DNA of 54,854 bases, from positions 1 through 54,854 of the forward strand of contig JALUXC010000013.1 of assembly GCA_027019165.1 (NCBI GenBank), given 5' to 3'. This document shows, one piece after another, positions 26,950-35,554 of this stretch. A program made the translations under genes and the position numbers. The notes beneath the pieces were generated by a model that saw nothing but the letters and a program-made list of their open reading frames with translations, made no database searches and was not told the origin of the DNA. The first letter of the stretch is position 1, and every line of letters begins with the position of its first letter. Origin of the DNA: Pseudophaeobacter sp. Its GTDB lineage: Bacteria; Pseudomonadota; Alphaproteobacteria; Rhodobacterales; Rhodobacteraceae.

Positions 26950-27032
26950 CGTGATTATCTTCATCAACCGCAATAGCTTAAGGTGACGCGGTGTGACTGG
27001 GGAGTGTGGTCCACACAAGACGCTCTACAAGG
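26950..27032 (+). mobile_element. Fragment of an IS5-family transposase gene
   Basis: About 80 bp resembling the intact-length IS5 copy at 32330-32412 read in reverse complement (coding IIFINRNSLR then, after divergence, HKTLY). Several substitutions separate them. It is a relic of an older, second copy of the same kind of element. Confidence 0.7.
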
Positions 27033-27096
27033 GGTAGATTCCGGTAGGGGGCAGGATCGTATCACAAGGCCCTGAGGCCTCCTATTTTTCTTCAAT

Positions 27097-27516
27097 TTGA
27101 GCTCTGTGGCCGCCTTCTTCATTGACGCCCATGACCACGAGCTCATTGCCCGGCGCGCCGTGGCCAATATTGGGATCAGCGGTTCGGATGTGCGCAACAT
27201 ATTGCTGGAGGCCGTCGAGGTGTTGACCGACAACCGCAGCGCCTACACGGCGAAAGACAAGCGCATCTTTGCCCGCAATCTCGGGTTGAAGCCCTGCTTC
27301 ACGCCGCTAGCCGGCCCGCAGTCCAATGGCATGTCAAGGTCTTTTGTGAACACGCTGAAGGGTGACTACGTCCGCGTTAGCCCGTTGCCAGATGCCGAAA
27401 CAGTTCTAAGGTTGATCGGAAACTCGATCGAAGACTATAACGAGAACCACTCACACAGCGGCCTGAAATGGAAATCGCCTCGCGAGTTCATCAGGGCCAA
27501 AACCGAAACCGCTTAG
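27097..27516 (+). pseudogene. IS3-family (IS2-group-like) transposase, C-terminal fragment
   Basis: Open frame of 139 aa holding only the catalytic C-terminal part: FFIDAHDHELIARRAVANIGISG, VEVLTDNRSAYTAKD, PCFTPLAGPQSNGMSRSFV, then HSGLKWKSPREFI. The N-terminal half and orfA are missing. Its last 26 bp overlap the end of the convergent glycosyltransferase frame at 27491, showing that the IS end now supplies the 3' end of that gene. Confidence 0.82.
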
Positions 27517-29053
27517 GTGTCCGGAGAGATGGGGGCTGGATCACCTTTGTTGAAAGTTCATTTGCGACATACCGCTTTATTTCCTCCAGGCGAATTTTGT
27601 ATATTTCTGGCAAATGGCGTGATGCCTCTTCCAAAACCTTAAGGTGGCGGCTTGAGGAAGGCGTTTTCATTATATTTTCTGCGCTATTTGCAAAAGCTTC
27701 TGCGAAATCGCCGTTATTTAAAAGGCGGACGGAGACTGAGATCGGCTTTCTGTATTTAGCCAATTCTTCTTTACTGCGGACGAAATCATCATAATTTCTT
27801 CCGTTTATCGCATATTCTGACATCAACTCAGAATTGTTCAGCTCGATATCCTTTAACCAATTTCCTAGCCTTGGTTGAAAGTCCTCAAATTCGAACTCAT
27901 TTACGAGTTTGGACAGCCTTTCTTTGTCTTTCTCACTTTTTACAAACCTCTTAGGGTGCATGCAGCTCGAAAGAGTTTCTAAAAGTCCCACTAACCTATT
28001 GTAGTCTATATTTATGGATGGGGTATCATTCAAACTTGGAAGACACTCGCTTATGAGTACCGCAGGTATGAAATTACTATTCGTTGTTCCCAGGAGAGAT
28101 TCCAAAACTCGATCTGTTCCAAATTTATAAGCTGGGACGCCGAAAATCTTATTTGCACTCATGAGTCCAGTTGAGAATATCGATATCACCGCAGACGGCT
28201 TGGTGTGCATCAGATACTCTTCAATGAGAACTTTTTGAGAGAGGAACTCAATCTCCAAACCGGCCTCATCGCAACTTATCAGTAGCTGCTCAAGCGCATG
28301 CTGCGGGAAAGATGGATGAGCTTTGAAATACAGCCGTTTTGTTTTTAATTTCCGTTGACTTTGGACAAGTCCCCGTACGTAAAGGTCTATTTCCTCATCT
28401 TGACTCATCAATCCCGAGTCCGCCAAGTATTGGCCCAGAAATACTGCGCTGGATCGAAGGTCGGGTAGGGACTTTTCATCATGAGCTATATTTGCGAACT
28501 CACTTTTTAAGTCGTCACATTTAATAGGAGATAGTTCAATCGAATAAGGCTCAAATATATATGGTTTAACGGGGGAAATGTAGTCCACATAGTGGCATTT
28601 CGCAACTCTGCTTAGGATGCTTGTTGGCAAATTTGTTTTAATCGGTGAAAATACCATTAGCCCATCACTGTAGACTTCAATGGCAGAATCAGAAAACAGA
28701 TTGGCTATGGTTAGGGCTGGAGCAACCTGCAGGCTTTCAACCAAGATCGAAGTTACCTTGCCGCCAATCGCAGCCTCAATCATAGATCTTTGAGCAAGCT
28801 GTTCCACTTCATTCCCAATGGGCTTCCATTGCGCAGGGTGCAATGGAGCAATCAAGTCATTTAGAATCATAATCTTGTCAAACGCACGCTTGACATTCTC
28901 GTCGTCGACTAGATCAATGAGTGGGTTTCTAACTTCGAAATCTTGATTGTGCGCAGAAAGAAAAAGAACCCTCCTATCATCTCGGTTCCTTTTTTTCAAA
29001 ACGCTGAGGAGTGTATAAAGTCCAAACTTTGTAGAGGCCTGACACAAAATCAT
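27491..29053 (-). CDS. Polysialyltransferase-like glycosyltransferase
   Basis: Protein of 520 aa resembling the alpha-2,8-polysialyltransferase family (PF07388 type). The core has SAVFLGQYLADSGLMSQDEE, the KxHP element in RLYFKAHPSFPQHALEQLL, and the donor-binding loop SAVISIFSTGLMSANKIFGV. No membrane helix is seen. The last 10 or so residues (LRTPKRFRFWP) are antisense of the flanking transposase fragment, so the natural C-terminus was replaced by the IS junction; the catalytic core is upstream and may survive. The gene is distinctly AT-rich and uses A/T-ending codons unlike its neighbours, a sign of horizontal transfer. It starts 4 bp inside the preceding GT2 gene. Confidence 0.72.
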   Translation of the reverse strand: MILCQASTKFGLYTLLSVLKKRNRDDRRVLFLSAHNQDFEVRNPLIDLVDDENVKRAFDKIMILNDLIAPLHPAQWKPIGNEVEQLAQRSMIEAAIGGKVTSILVESLQVAPALTIANLFSDSAIEVYSDGLMVFSPIKTNLPTSILSRVAKCHYVDYISPVKPYIFEPYSIELSPIKCDDLKSEFANIAHDEKSLPDLRSSAVFLGQYLADSGLMSQDEEIDLYVRGLVQSQRKLKTKRLYFKAHPSFPQHALEQLLISCDEAGLEIEFLSQKVLIEEYLMHTKPSAVISIFSTGLMSANKIFGVPAYKFGTDRVLESLLGTTNSNFIPAVLISECLPSLNDTPSINIDYNRLVGLLETLSSCMHPKRFVKSEKDKERLSKLVNEFEFEDFQPRLGNWLKDIELNNSELMSEYAINGRNYDDFVRSKEELAKYRKPISVSVRLLNNGDFAEAFANSAENIMKTPSSSRHLKVLEEASRHLPEIYKIRLEEIKRYVANELSTKVIQPPSLRTPKRFRFWP

Positions 29054-30006
29054 TTAAGTATATCCTGGATAATCTTGCGACGCTTCGCATCAATTTTTGA
29101 AAGAGATTTCTCAACATCCTTAAGTGGAAGTGTTTGTAGAAGCCCTCTTATTTTTGCGTACATTTTATTTTTTGCGGTTTCCGTTAAGCGACTTTCCCGG
29201 TCTATCTGAAAGCAGGAAATTGCAAGGAATTGCCGTATCGCCTTGGGTGCGAATTCACTTCTGTTTCCAGTGTATAAGAAGCTAAATATTTCAGCGTAAG
29301 ACTCGACAAATTCTGTCTGACGCTCATCCCCTATCCCAGTTAGGCTTTCTTGGCGTCCTCGCCGGTAGAACATTCCATATTCATCTGAGACAAGAAATAA
29401 ATCACCCAAAACCATTGCCTTCCAAATGAACAGCCTATCTTCAGCAGTATGGAAGTTAGCATATCTAATGAAGTGTTTATTTAGAAACTCACTACTATAC
29501 ATCCCTGCCGGTATTACGGCATTATCGACTGGGGTAGATGCATTTTCCGGCATGATGCACAACTTTGGGTCGACAGGTTTCTCTGCAACATCTGAAAAAA
29601 TACGCCTGACTCGTCTCTCTTTGGGAAATGCCTCAATACAGCTTGAGCGCACAAAATCAAGATTTGAGTTTTTTGAGAAGTACTGAATCAAGGACCTGTG
29701 ATAATCGGGGCGCACCCAATCATCTGCATCCATGACAGTTACATACTTCGTCATGACAGCATCTAAAGCTTCATTCCGAGCAATTCCCGCCCCTTTCGGA
29801 TCGCTATTTTTGATTATCTTAGATTTTGGCCAGTTCTCAACATGCCGCTCCATTACTTCCATTGTGCGATCTGTGGAGCCATCATTTACAAGTATGAGCC
29901 TAGCACCTGATGATAGTGAGTTCTCTAAAGACTGTAGCGTGGTGGGAAGCGTTTCAGCCGCGTTCAATGCAGCTATTACAATTGTCAGCTCTTCCATCTC
30001 CGACAT
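29050..30006 (-). CDS. Family 2 glycosyltransferase (AT-rich, acquired)
   Basis: GT-A transferase of 318 aa. The nucleotide-binding start is LTIVIAALNAAETLPTTLQSLE, followed by LILVNDGSTDRT. The metal-binding DADD is in KYVTVMDADDWVRPDY, and a TAEDRLFIWKAM acceptor-side motif follows. It is AT-rich like the following polysialyltransferase-like gene and overlaps it by 4 bp, so the two moved together. Sugar specificity cannot be read from sequence. Confidence 0.88.
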   Translation of the reverse strand: MSEMEELTIVIAALNAAETLPTTLQSLENSLSSGARLILVNDGSTDRTMEVMERHVENWPKSKIIKNSDPKGAGIARNEALDAVMTKYVTVMDADDWVRPDYHRSLIQYFSKNSNLDFVRSSCIEAFPKERRVRRIFSDVAEKPVDPKLCIMPENASTPVDNAVIPAGMYSSEFLNKHFIRYANFHTAEDRLFIWKAMVLGDLFLVSDEYGMFYRRGRQESLTGIGDERQTEFVESYAEIFSFLYTGNRSEFAPKAIRQFLAISCFQIDRESRLTETAKNKMYAKIRGLLQTLPLKDVEKSLSKIDAKRRKIIQDILK

Positions 30007-30214
30007 TTATAATACCTTTGGATATTGAAGGGAGTCTTTAGGTGCGTAGAGGGCGATTGTTCAATGTACGCATATCAACCGCACTCAACACGGATCGTGT
30101 AAACAACCAAGCTGTAGGAAACAAGAAGGAAATTTTTGAAGTTTGGCAAATTGGCTGACTTTGATGAGTTGAAGGGCCCCCGACGGCATTTATGTGCCTA
30201 GGCTCAGGACTTCG
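30007..30214. other. Intergenic stretch upstream of the acquired glycosyltransferase pair
   Basis: About 200 bp with no gene that I can support. The half nearest the GT2 gene is AT-rich and presumably carries that operon's promoter. The other half borders the IS110-family element. Confidence 0.5.
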
Positions 30215-30225
30215 GTAACGGGGCC

Positions 30226-30529
30226 GTCCCAGTCAAGCTGTTTTGCGCAGCATGACTGATCCGCCATAGCGGTGTAGCTGTATCAGTTCGTGTCCGCCCT
30301 GCTTTCTAACGCGGCCTTCGATTGAGATCCTTCGGGTGCATGCTTCGGTTCGTGGTCAGCGCGACGGCTGCCAACATGATGCTGGTTCGATATTATTCCG
30401 ATGTGCCCATCTCATAGGCGTGCTTGACCGTAGTCAGCGACGGTCCAGACCACGGCATCATCGGAACAACGTCCCTGCGGGACCTCGAAGGCCTGCTATC
30501 AGGCAGGCAACGGGTGGATTAATAGGCGA
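30226..30529 (-). ncRNA. Candidate guide (seekRNA/bridge-type) RNA region of the IS110-family element
   Basis: Non-coding stretch of about 300 bp between the transposase end and the left inverted repeat. It contains two clean small hairpins: GTCC-ctgc-GGGAC region 30471-30483 and GCCTG-ctat-CAGGC region 30491-30504. IS1111-type elements encode their target-guiding RNA in this position. No RNA boundary or guide loop is demonstrated here. Confidence 0.35.
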
Positions 30530-31573
30530 TCAGGCCATGTTCGGCGCCGCGTCGGGCTGGAATACGGTTCCATCGACCCAAATTCGATGGAGAATGACTG
30601 CGATGCGACGCGCGAGGGCGACCATTGCTATTTTCTTGCCTCGGCGTTGGGCGAGCTGGGCTCCCCATGTTCGAAGCCATGTCGAGCGTCCGCGGTTCAT
30701 CATGACGGTTGCAGCTTGGCACAGCGCTCGCCTCAGATTGACATCCCCAGCCTTGGTAATGCCGCCGGACACATCGCGTTCACCGGACTGGTTACGCTAG
30801 CGCGTCAGGCCAGCCCAGGGGCCGACCCTCTTCGAAGATCGGAAGCGCGCCGGGTCATCGATGGCTGCACGGAAGGTGAGCGCCACAACGGCACCAATCC
30901 CAGGCATCGTCATCAAACGGAGACAAACCGGATCGTGCTGAGCAAGCTGGCGTACCTGCTTCTCAAGGGCAGCCAGTGCCTGTCGCATCGTTGCTCTGGC
31001 GCGTAGCATTGGTTCTGTTGCGGTCTCCAGCATGAGGTTGCCTTCCGCCAATTCGCGGATGCGGGTCTCGAACCTACCGCGAGAGATCGCACCGACCTTG
31101 AGCCCGAAGTTCCGCAGCAAGCCTCTCAGCGACATCTCCAAGTCGATCATGTTCTGTTGAATGGCTTTCCGGGCACCGAGTACAGCGCGGGTTTCCTGAG
31201 CAGAGACGGATTTACAGTGAACAGGGCGGAACCAGCCAAGGTGAAGCAGACGCGCAATCCCTTCGGCATCCCGCCGATCCGTCTTGATTGGCATCGCTTT
31301 CAGGGCCCCTTTGACCTGGCGCGTTTGCATAAGCACAGCATCCAGGCCCAACTCGGCCAGCCCTCGATGCAACCATTGCGACATAGGTCCAGCCTCCAGG
31401 CCAACCACTGCAATACCACCGTCCAAACCGCCCAACCAACTGGCCAATACCTCGGGATCGGTCGCAGCCTCGGCCTCCTTGATGATCTCACCGTACTCAC
31501 TGATTACACAGATTGCAGTCTTCGCAAGCGATACATCTAGTCCAACAAACAGTCTCATCCCGTACTCCTCCAT
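30530..31573 (-). pseudogene. IS110-family transposase split by one in-frame amber codon
   Basis: The N-terminal DEDD (RuvC-like) domain starts RLFVGLDVSLAKTAICV, with PIKTDRRDAEGIARLL following. The central coiled region is followed by the transposase_20 segment MTMPGIGAVVALTFRAAIDDP. The frame is interrupted by TAG at 30797-30799 (VGPWAGLTR then stop). Beyond it the same frame continues as RNQSGERDVSGGITKAGDVNLRRAL, then HRIWVDGT. A single nonsense change therefore separates it from a full-length gene. Confidence 0.85.
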
Positions 31574-31654
31574 GTGGGTTTAATACGGGAATGGCGGCAG
31601 CGCGGCGCTGATCTGACAAGTGGTAACGGCGATGCGTGACGCAGGCCCCGTTAC

Positions 31655-32575
31655 GGCATCTCATTGAGTTTCAAAGCCAGTAGATAACGAGTGCCGCGAG
31701 GGCGATGGCCGACAGGAACACCTTGGGGCATCGGTCATAGCGTGTCGCGACCCGCCGCCAACCCTTGAGCCTGCCGAACATGATTTCGCATCGCTGCCCG
31801 GCAGTGCCTTGCAAAGCAAGGTCACGAGAGGGGCGGTTGCGTCGTTTGTAGCGCCGCTTGTCGTATTTTACCGCCTTCTTGCGCTGCTTCCGTCCCGGGA
31901 TGCATGCGCGTACCCCTTTGTCTTTCAACGCTTCTCTGAACCAGTCGGCGTCGTACCCGCGATCCCCGAGAAGCCAATCGACATCCGTCAGGCTGCCCAC
32001 CAAAGCCCGCGCGCCGATGTAGTCACTGACCTGCCCGGCGGTCACGAACAGGTTCAAGGGGCGGCCTTGGCTGTCGGAGATAGCATGCAGCTTGGTGTTC
32101 ATGCCGCCTTTGGTTCGACCAATTAGGCGTCCACGCCCCCGTTCGTCGGGAAATTGATCCACTGGATCAATTCCTGGTCCTCCTTACTTAACGCCCATGC
32201 TGGTCGCTGTCCGGTGGGCCTTGAGATAGGTTGCCTCGATCATCACTGTCTTCTCTTCGCCGTGGTTGGCTGCCAGGCCGACCATCATCTGTGCAAAGAC
32301 GCCTTTATCTCTCCAGCGCTTCCAACGGTTGTAGAGCGTCTTGTGAGGACCGTATTCCAGCGGCGCATCACGCCACCTTAAGCCATTGCGATTGATGAAG
32401 ATAATCCCACTCAATACACACCGGTCATCGACACGCGGCTTGCCATAGGATTTCGGAAAGTAGGGCTCAAGACGCTCCATCTGCGCATCCGTCAACCTGA
32501 AAAGATCAGACATATCACCGCTCGTTTTTCGAAACGTGAATCACGCCGATAGGCGGAAATCAATGGGTCCTCACC
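31655..32575 (-). mobile_element. IS5-family insertion sequence (IS427-group-like)
   Basis: About 0.92 kb abutting the right repeat of the IS110-family element. Weak terminal inverted repeats are visible (left around CATTGAGTTTC at 31663-31674; right, inverted, CATTGATTTC at 32555-32565). It contains one leftward transposase frame with an internal stop. Confidence 0.7.
31671..32513 (-). pseudogene. IS5-family transposase with internal TAA and extra in-frame segments
   Basis: The N-terminal half is LTDAQMERLEPYFPKSYGKPRVDDR, IIFINRNGLRWRDAPLEYGPHKTLYNRWKRW and MIEATYLKAHRTATSMGVK, and ends at TAA (32184-32186). The same frame then resumes as RGRLIGRTKGGMNTKLHAI, LLGDRGYDADWF and IPGRKQRKKAVKYDKRRYKRRNR, then EIMFGRLKGWRRVATRYDR. 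Compared with family members I recall, about 14 extra residues follow the stop (at a GGAATTGATCC / GGATCAATT inverted repeat near 32155-32180). About 15 more split RRNR from EIMFG. IS427-group elements often use frameshifting, but this is a plain stop. Confidence 0.8.
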
Positions 32576-32593
32576 CTAGCCAAGTTTTTCCCA

Positions 32594-33382
32594 TTATAAG
32601 ACCTCACGAATGAACCCTAACGCCCTGCCCACACCTCCCATTCTGCGGCGGTGTTTCAGGGCGTAGGCCAGTCGCATCAGGGGCGCCCAGGGGCCGAAAG
32701 CGCGGCGGATCATGGCCTGGCGCGCGCGCATCAGATCGGGATCCGACCAGTTGTCGCCGGTGCTGTCATGGGGATGGGCCCCGGTCACCACCGGCAGGGA
32801 CACCCCGGCAAGACCGGCGCGCAGGATGTCGCAGACAAAGATGTAATCCTCGGCCACAGGATAGCGCGCGCCAAGGCCAAACTCGGGATCGAACCGCAGG
32901 CCTGCCGCGCGGATGGGCGCAAGGCGCACCATGAATTCCGGCGCGCAGATCCGGCCACTGTTCAGCCGGGTCAGCCTTTGGGCGCGCGCGCGCGTCGACA
33001 GGCGCTCAGCGCGCCAGCCCGCCGCCAGGGCAAGCCCCGGATCCTGCACAAAGGCCTGCGCAAGGGCCATGATCCCGGCCGGATCCAGCGTCTGATCGTC
33101 ATCGGCGAACAGAACCAGCGGCTGATCGGCCTGGGCGAGGGCTGCATTGCGGCTGTTCGAAAGCCCCCTGCCCTCAAGCGCCAGCACCTGGGTATCGGCG
33201 CGGGCCTCAAGCGCCTTGCGTATGCCCGGATCCGCCGCCTCGGGGCATTGCAGCAGGATCATGTAGGTCAGGCCCGCACTCGGCGCGGGCAGGCGAATGC
33301 GCGACAGCCCTGCGCCAAGGGTCGAGATGGCAATGCAGACCCCAAGGGGAGCCGGGGCCGGATCAGCGCTTGATCTGGACAT
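32594..33382 (-). CDS. Family 2 glycosyltransferase
   Basis: GT-A protein of 262 aa. A glycine/alanine-rich N-terminus includes GVCIAISTLGAGL, then QVLALEGRGLSNSRNAALAQA. The metal motif DDD is in VLFADDDQTLDP and a YPVAEDYIFVCDILRAG acceptor motif follows. ATG 33382 (MSRSSADPAP) is preferred over 33409, with a weak GGTGGA upstream. The codon use is GC-rich, back to the plasmid norm, so it belongs to the original locus rather than the IS-flanked island. The IS5-type element lies about 20 bp beyond its stop. Confidence 0.85.
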   Translation of the reverse strand: MSRSSADPAPAPLGVCIAISTLGAGLSRIRLPAPSAGLTYMILLQCPEAADPGIRKALEARADTQVLALEGRGLSNSRNAALAQADQPLVLFADDDQTLDPAGIMALAQAFVQDPGLALAAGWRAERLSTRARAQRLTRLNSGRICAPEFMVRLAPIRAAGLRFDPEFGLGARYPVAEDYIFVCDILRAGLAGVSLPVVTGAHPHDSTGDNWSDPDLMRARQAMIRRAFGPWAPLMRLAYALKHRRRMGGVGRALGFIREVL

Positions 33383-33527
33383 GATCCACCACGCAGGCCG
33401 CCCCGCCAAAGCCTTGGCCTCTACTCCCTGACATCTTTTGCTGGCTCATGAAGGTCTCATTTTGCCGTTATCCCACTGTTCCATACCGACGCCCCGGATT
33501 GGGGACTGGTCCCCGCATACCCCGTTT

Positions 33528-34364
33528 CTAGCCACGCAGCAGGCGGCGCAGCAGATGGTTCGACAGGTACCAGCCGGCTCGTATGGGCGAAAGCCCGAGA
33601 TGGCTGCGGTACATCTGCCAGGTGGCCCGGATCGCGCGCCCTTTCGGGGCACTCAGGGAATTCGGTTGCACATGGTGCACTGCCAGTGGCCGGTCCAGCC
33701 CATGCGCAGCCTCGCCCCGCTCCAGCAGTTTCAGCCAGAGCGCGAAATCCTGTCGCAGGCGCAGCGCCGGCATTTCGACCGTGCCGAAATGGGCCCGGTC
33801 ATAAAGCGCGGTGAGGCAGCCGATCACATTGCCCTTGAGCAACCTGTTGCGATCAACCCGCTCCGGCACCCGCACCTGGTGACGCTCTGTCCCGCGCTGA
33901 CGCCAGAAACCGGTATAGCTGAAATGCGCGCCGCGCGCCTGCATGAAGGCCAGCTGGCAGGACAGCTTTTCCGGCAGCCATTCATCATCGGCATCGAGAA
34001 AGGCAATGTAACGCCCCCGCGCGATCTTCAGTCCAGAGTTGCGCGCCGCGGCCGCCCCACTGTTGCGGGGCTGATGCAGGACCTGGATCCGCGGGTCCGC
34101 AGCCGCCAGGTCCGCGCAAAGATCCGCCGATCCGTCAGAGGAGCCATCCTCGATCAGAATCACCTCCCAATCGGGATAGTCCTGTGCCTGCACCGAGGCC
34201 ACGGCCCGCTGAAGCGTCTCTTCTGCATTGAACACCGGCATGATCACCGAAACCAGCCCGTCCACCGGATGCTCCTGCGGGCCCTCTACAGGGTCAGGGC
34301 TTGGCCGAAGGGAGGATGTCGCCGCGCTCTGCGTGTCGCAAAAAGGTGATTTATCGCCTTTCAC
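33528..34364 (-). CDS. Family 2 glycosyltransferase
   Basis: GT-A protein of 278 aa starting at a GTG. The donor-binding VSVIMPVFNAEETLQRAV, EVILIEDGSSDGS and RNSGAAAARNSGL blocks are present. The metal motif is DADD (YIAFLDADDEWLPEKL) and LRQDFALWLKLLERG follows. It resembles glycosyltransferases of O-antigen and capsule clusters (WfaP/ExoU-like). It diverges from neuB at 34514 and precedes the other GT2 gene by 145 bp. Substrate unknown. Confidence 0.88.
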   Translation of the reverse strand: MKGDKSPFCDTQSAATSSLRPSPDPVEGPQEHPVDGLVSVIMPVFNAEETLQRAVASVQAQDYPDWEVILIEDGSSDGSADLCADLAAADPRIQVLHQPRNSGAAAARNSGLKIARGRYIAFLDADDEWLPEKLSCQLAFMQARGAHFSYTGFWRQRGTERHQVRVPERVDRNRLLKGNVIGCLTALYDRAHFGTVEMPALRLRQDFALWLKLLERGEAAHGLDRPLAVHHVQPNSLSAPKGRAIRATWQMYRSHLGLSPIRAGWYLSNHLLRRLLRG

Positions 34365-34513
34365 GAGAGGCCTTTCTGCGCTACCAAGACGCGATCCTGC
34401 GGCCTGTGGCCGTATCCGTTCGGGCTCCAGCCTTTGTCGCGCAAAAGTTGTGGCGAAACGAAGCGCAAGGGGACCGGCAAGTCACGTAGTATATAATACA
34501 TTGGGCAGATCTC

Positions 34514-35443
34514 ATGACTGAAGCACATTCTCCGGTAAAGGTTATCGCCGAGATCGGATGCAATCACAAAGGCGAAATGGAACTCGCCAAGGAACTCATC
34601 CGAGTCGCAGCGCATGTCTGCAAGGCAGATATCGCCAAGTTCCAGAAACGCCACAACCGGGAATTGCTCACCCCCGAGCAATACAGCACCCCGCACCCCA
34701 ACCCGGCGAACTCTTACGGGGACACCTATGGCGCTCACCGCGAGTTCCTGGAATTCGACACCGACCAGCATAAAGAGCTGATCGAATGCTGTGCGGAAAA
34801 CGGCATTGCCTATTCCACCAGTGTCTGGGATCTGACCTCGGCCAAGGAAATGGCCGCTCTGAACCCGCCGCTGCTGAAGATCCCCTCGGCCACCAACCAG
34901 CACTATGACCTGCAGGGCTATCTCTGCGAGCATTACGCGGGCGAGATCCATGTTTCCACCGGCATGTCCACCGGCCAGGAAATCGTCGATCTGGTGAATT
35001 TCTACGCCGAGCGCGGCCGCGCCAAGGATCTGGTCGTCTACAGCTGCACCTCGGGCTACCCGGTGGCCTTCGAGGACATCTGCCTGTTTGAAATCCGCAA
35101 CCTGATGGAGAAATTCGGCGCCACTGTCAAAGGCATCGGATTCTCCGGTCACCACCTGGGCATTGCCGCCGATGTGGCCGCCCTGGCAGTAGGCCGCACC
35201 ATGGAGGCGGACGGCAAGGGCAAGTTCACCCATATCGAGCGTCACTTCACCCTGGACCGGACCTGGAAGGGCACCGATCACGCCGCCAGCCTCGAGCCCG
35301 ACGGGCTGCGCCGCCTGTGCCGCGATCTGAAGAACGTGGACAAGGCGCTGGCCTACAAGGGTCAGGAGATCCTACCGGTCGAGCAGGTCCAGCGCGACAA
35401 GCTGAAATGGGTCAAGGCGGATCACGAGACCGCTGCTGAATAA
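34514..35443 (+). CDS. neuB: N-acetylneuraminate/KDN synthase-like protein lacking the SAF domain
   Basis: NeuB-family TIM-barrel enzyme of 309 aa condensing PEP with ManNAc, Man-6-P or a similar sugar to a nine-carbon 2-keto acid. Motifs include VKVIAEIGCNHKGEMELAKELI, FQKRHNRELL and STSVWDLTSAKEM. LLKIPSATNQHYDL, HVSTGMSTGQEI and VVYSCTSGYPV follow, then IGFSGHHLGI and ERHFTLDRTWKGTDHAAS near the end. Typical NeuB proteins run to about 340-350 aa with a C-terminal antifreeze-like SAF domain; here the chain stops after the barrel. No NeuC is encoded nearby. It is followed by a convincing terminator and lies 12 kb from its probable partners neuA and AGE. Confidence 0.88.
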   Translation: MTEAHSPVKVIAEIGCNHKGEMELAKELIRVAAHVCKADIAKFQKRHNRELLTPEQYSTPHPNPANSYGDTYGAHREFLEFDTDQHKELIECCAENGIAYSTSVWDLTSAKEMAALNPPLLKIPSATNQHYDLQGYLCEHYAGEIHVSTGMSTGQEIVDLVNFYAERGRAKDLVVYSCTSGYPVAFEDICLFEIRNLMEKFGATVKGIGFSGHHLGIAADVAALAVGRTMEADGKGKFTHIERHFTLDRTWKGTDHAASLEPDGLRRLCRDLKNVDKALAYKGQEILPVEQVQRDKLKWVKADHETAAE

Positions 35444-35488
35444 GCCCCTGCCCCGCCTCAACAGCTTGGACAGCGCATCATCAGACAG

Positions 35489-35520
35489 GCCGTGCCCTTA
35501 GCCGGGGCGCGGCTTTTGTC
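35489..35520 (+). terminator. Rho-independent terminator of neuB
   Basis: Stem GCCGTGCCC / GGGCGCGGC (9 bp, one G-T wobble) with a 7-nt loop, followed by TTTTGTC. It lies 45 nt after the neuB stop and before the convergent kpsM gene. Confidence 0.75.
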
Positions 35521-35554
35521 ATTCTGCCGCCCCCTACGGAAAGGCGGCCTTGCC

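Larger units (their letters stand above)
30215..31654 (-). mobile_element. IS110-family element, IS1111-like organisation
   Basis: Perfect 11-bp inverted repeats GTAACGGGGCC at 30215-30225 and, inverted, 31644-31654 enclose one transposase gene read leftward. The non-coding part downstream of the transposase (about 300 bp) is much longer than the part upstream (about 70 bp). Subterminal inverted repeats and a long 3' non-coding region are features of the IS1111 branch. Confidence 0.65.

Noticed and set aside
30336-31006. Plus-strand open frames within the IS110-family element
   Set aside because: They are antisense to the transposase and its non-coding tail and show no family motifs.
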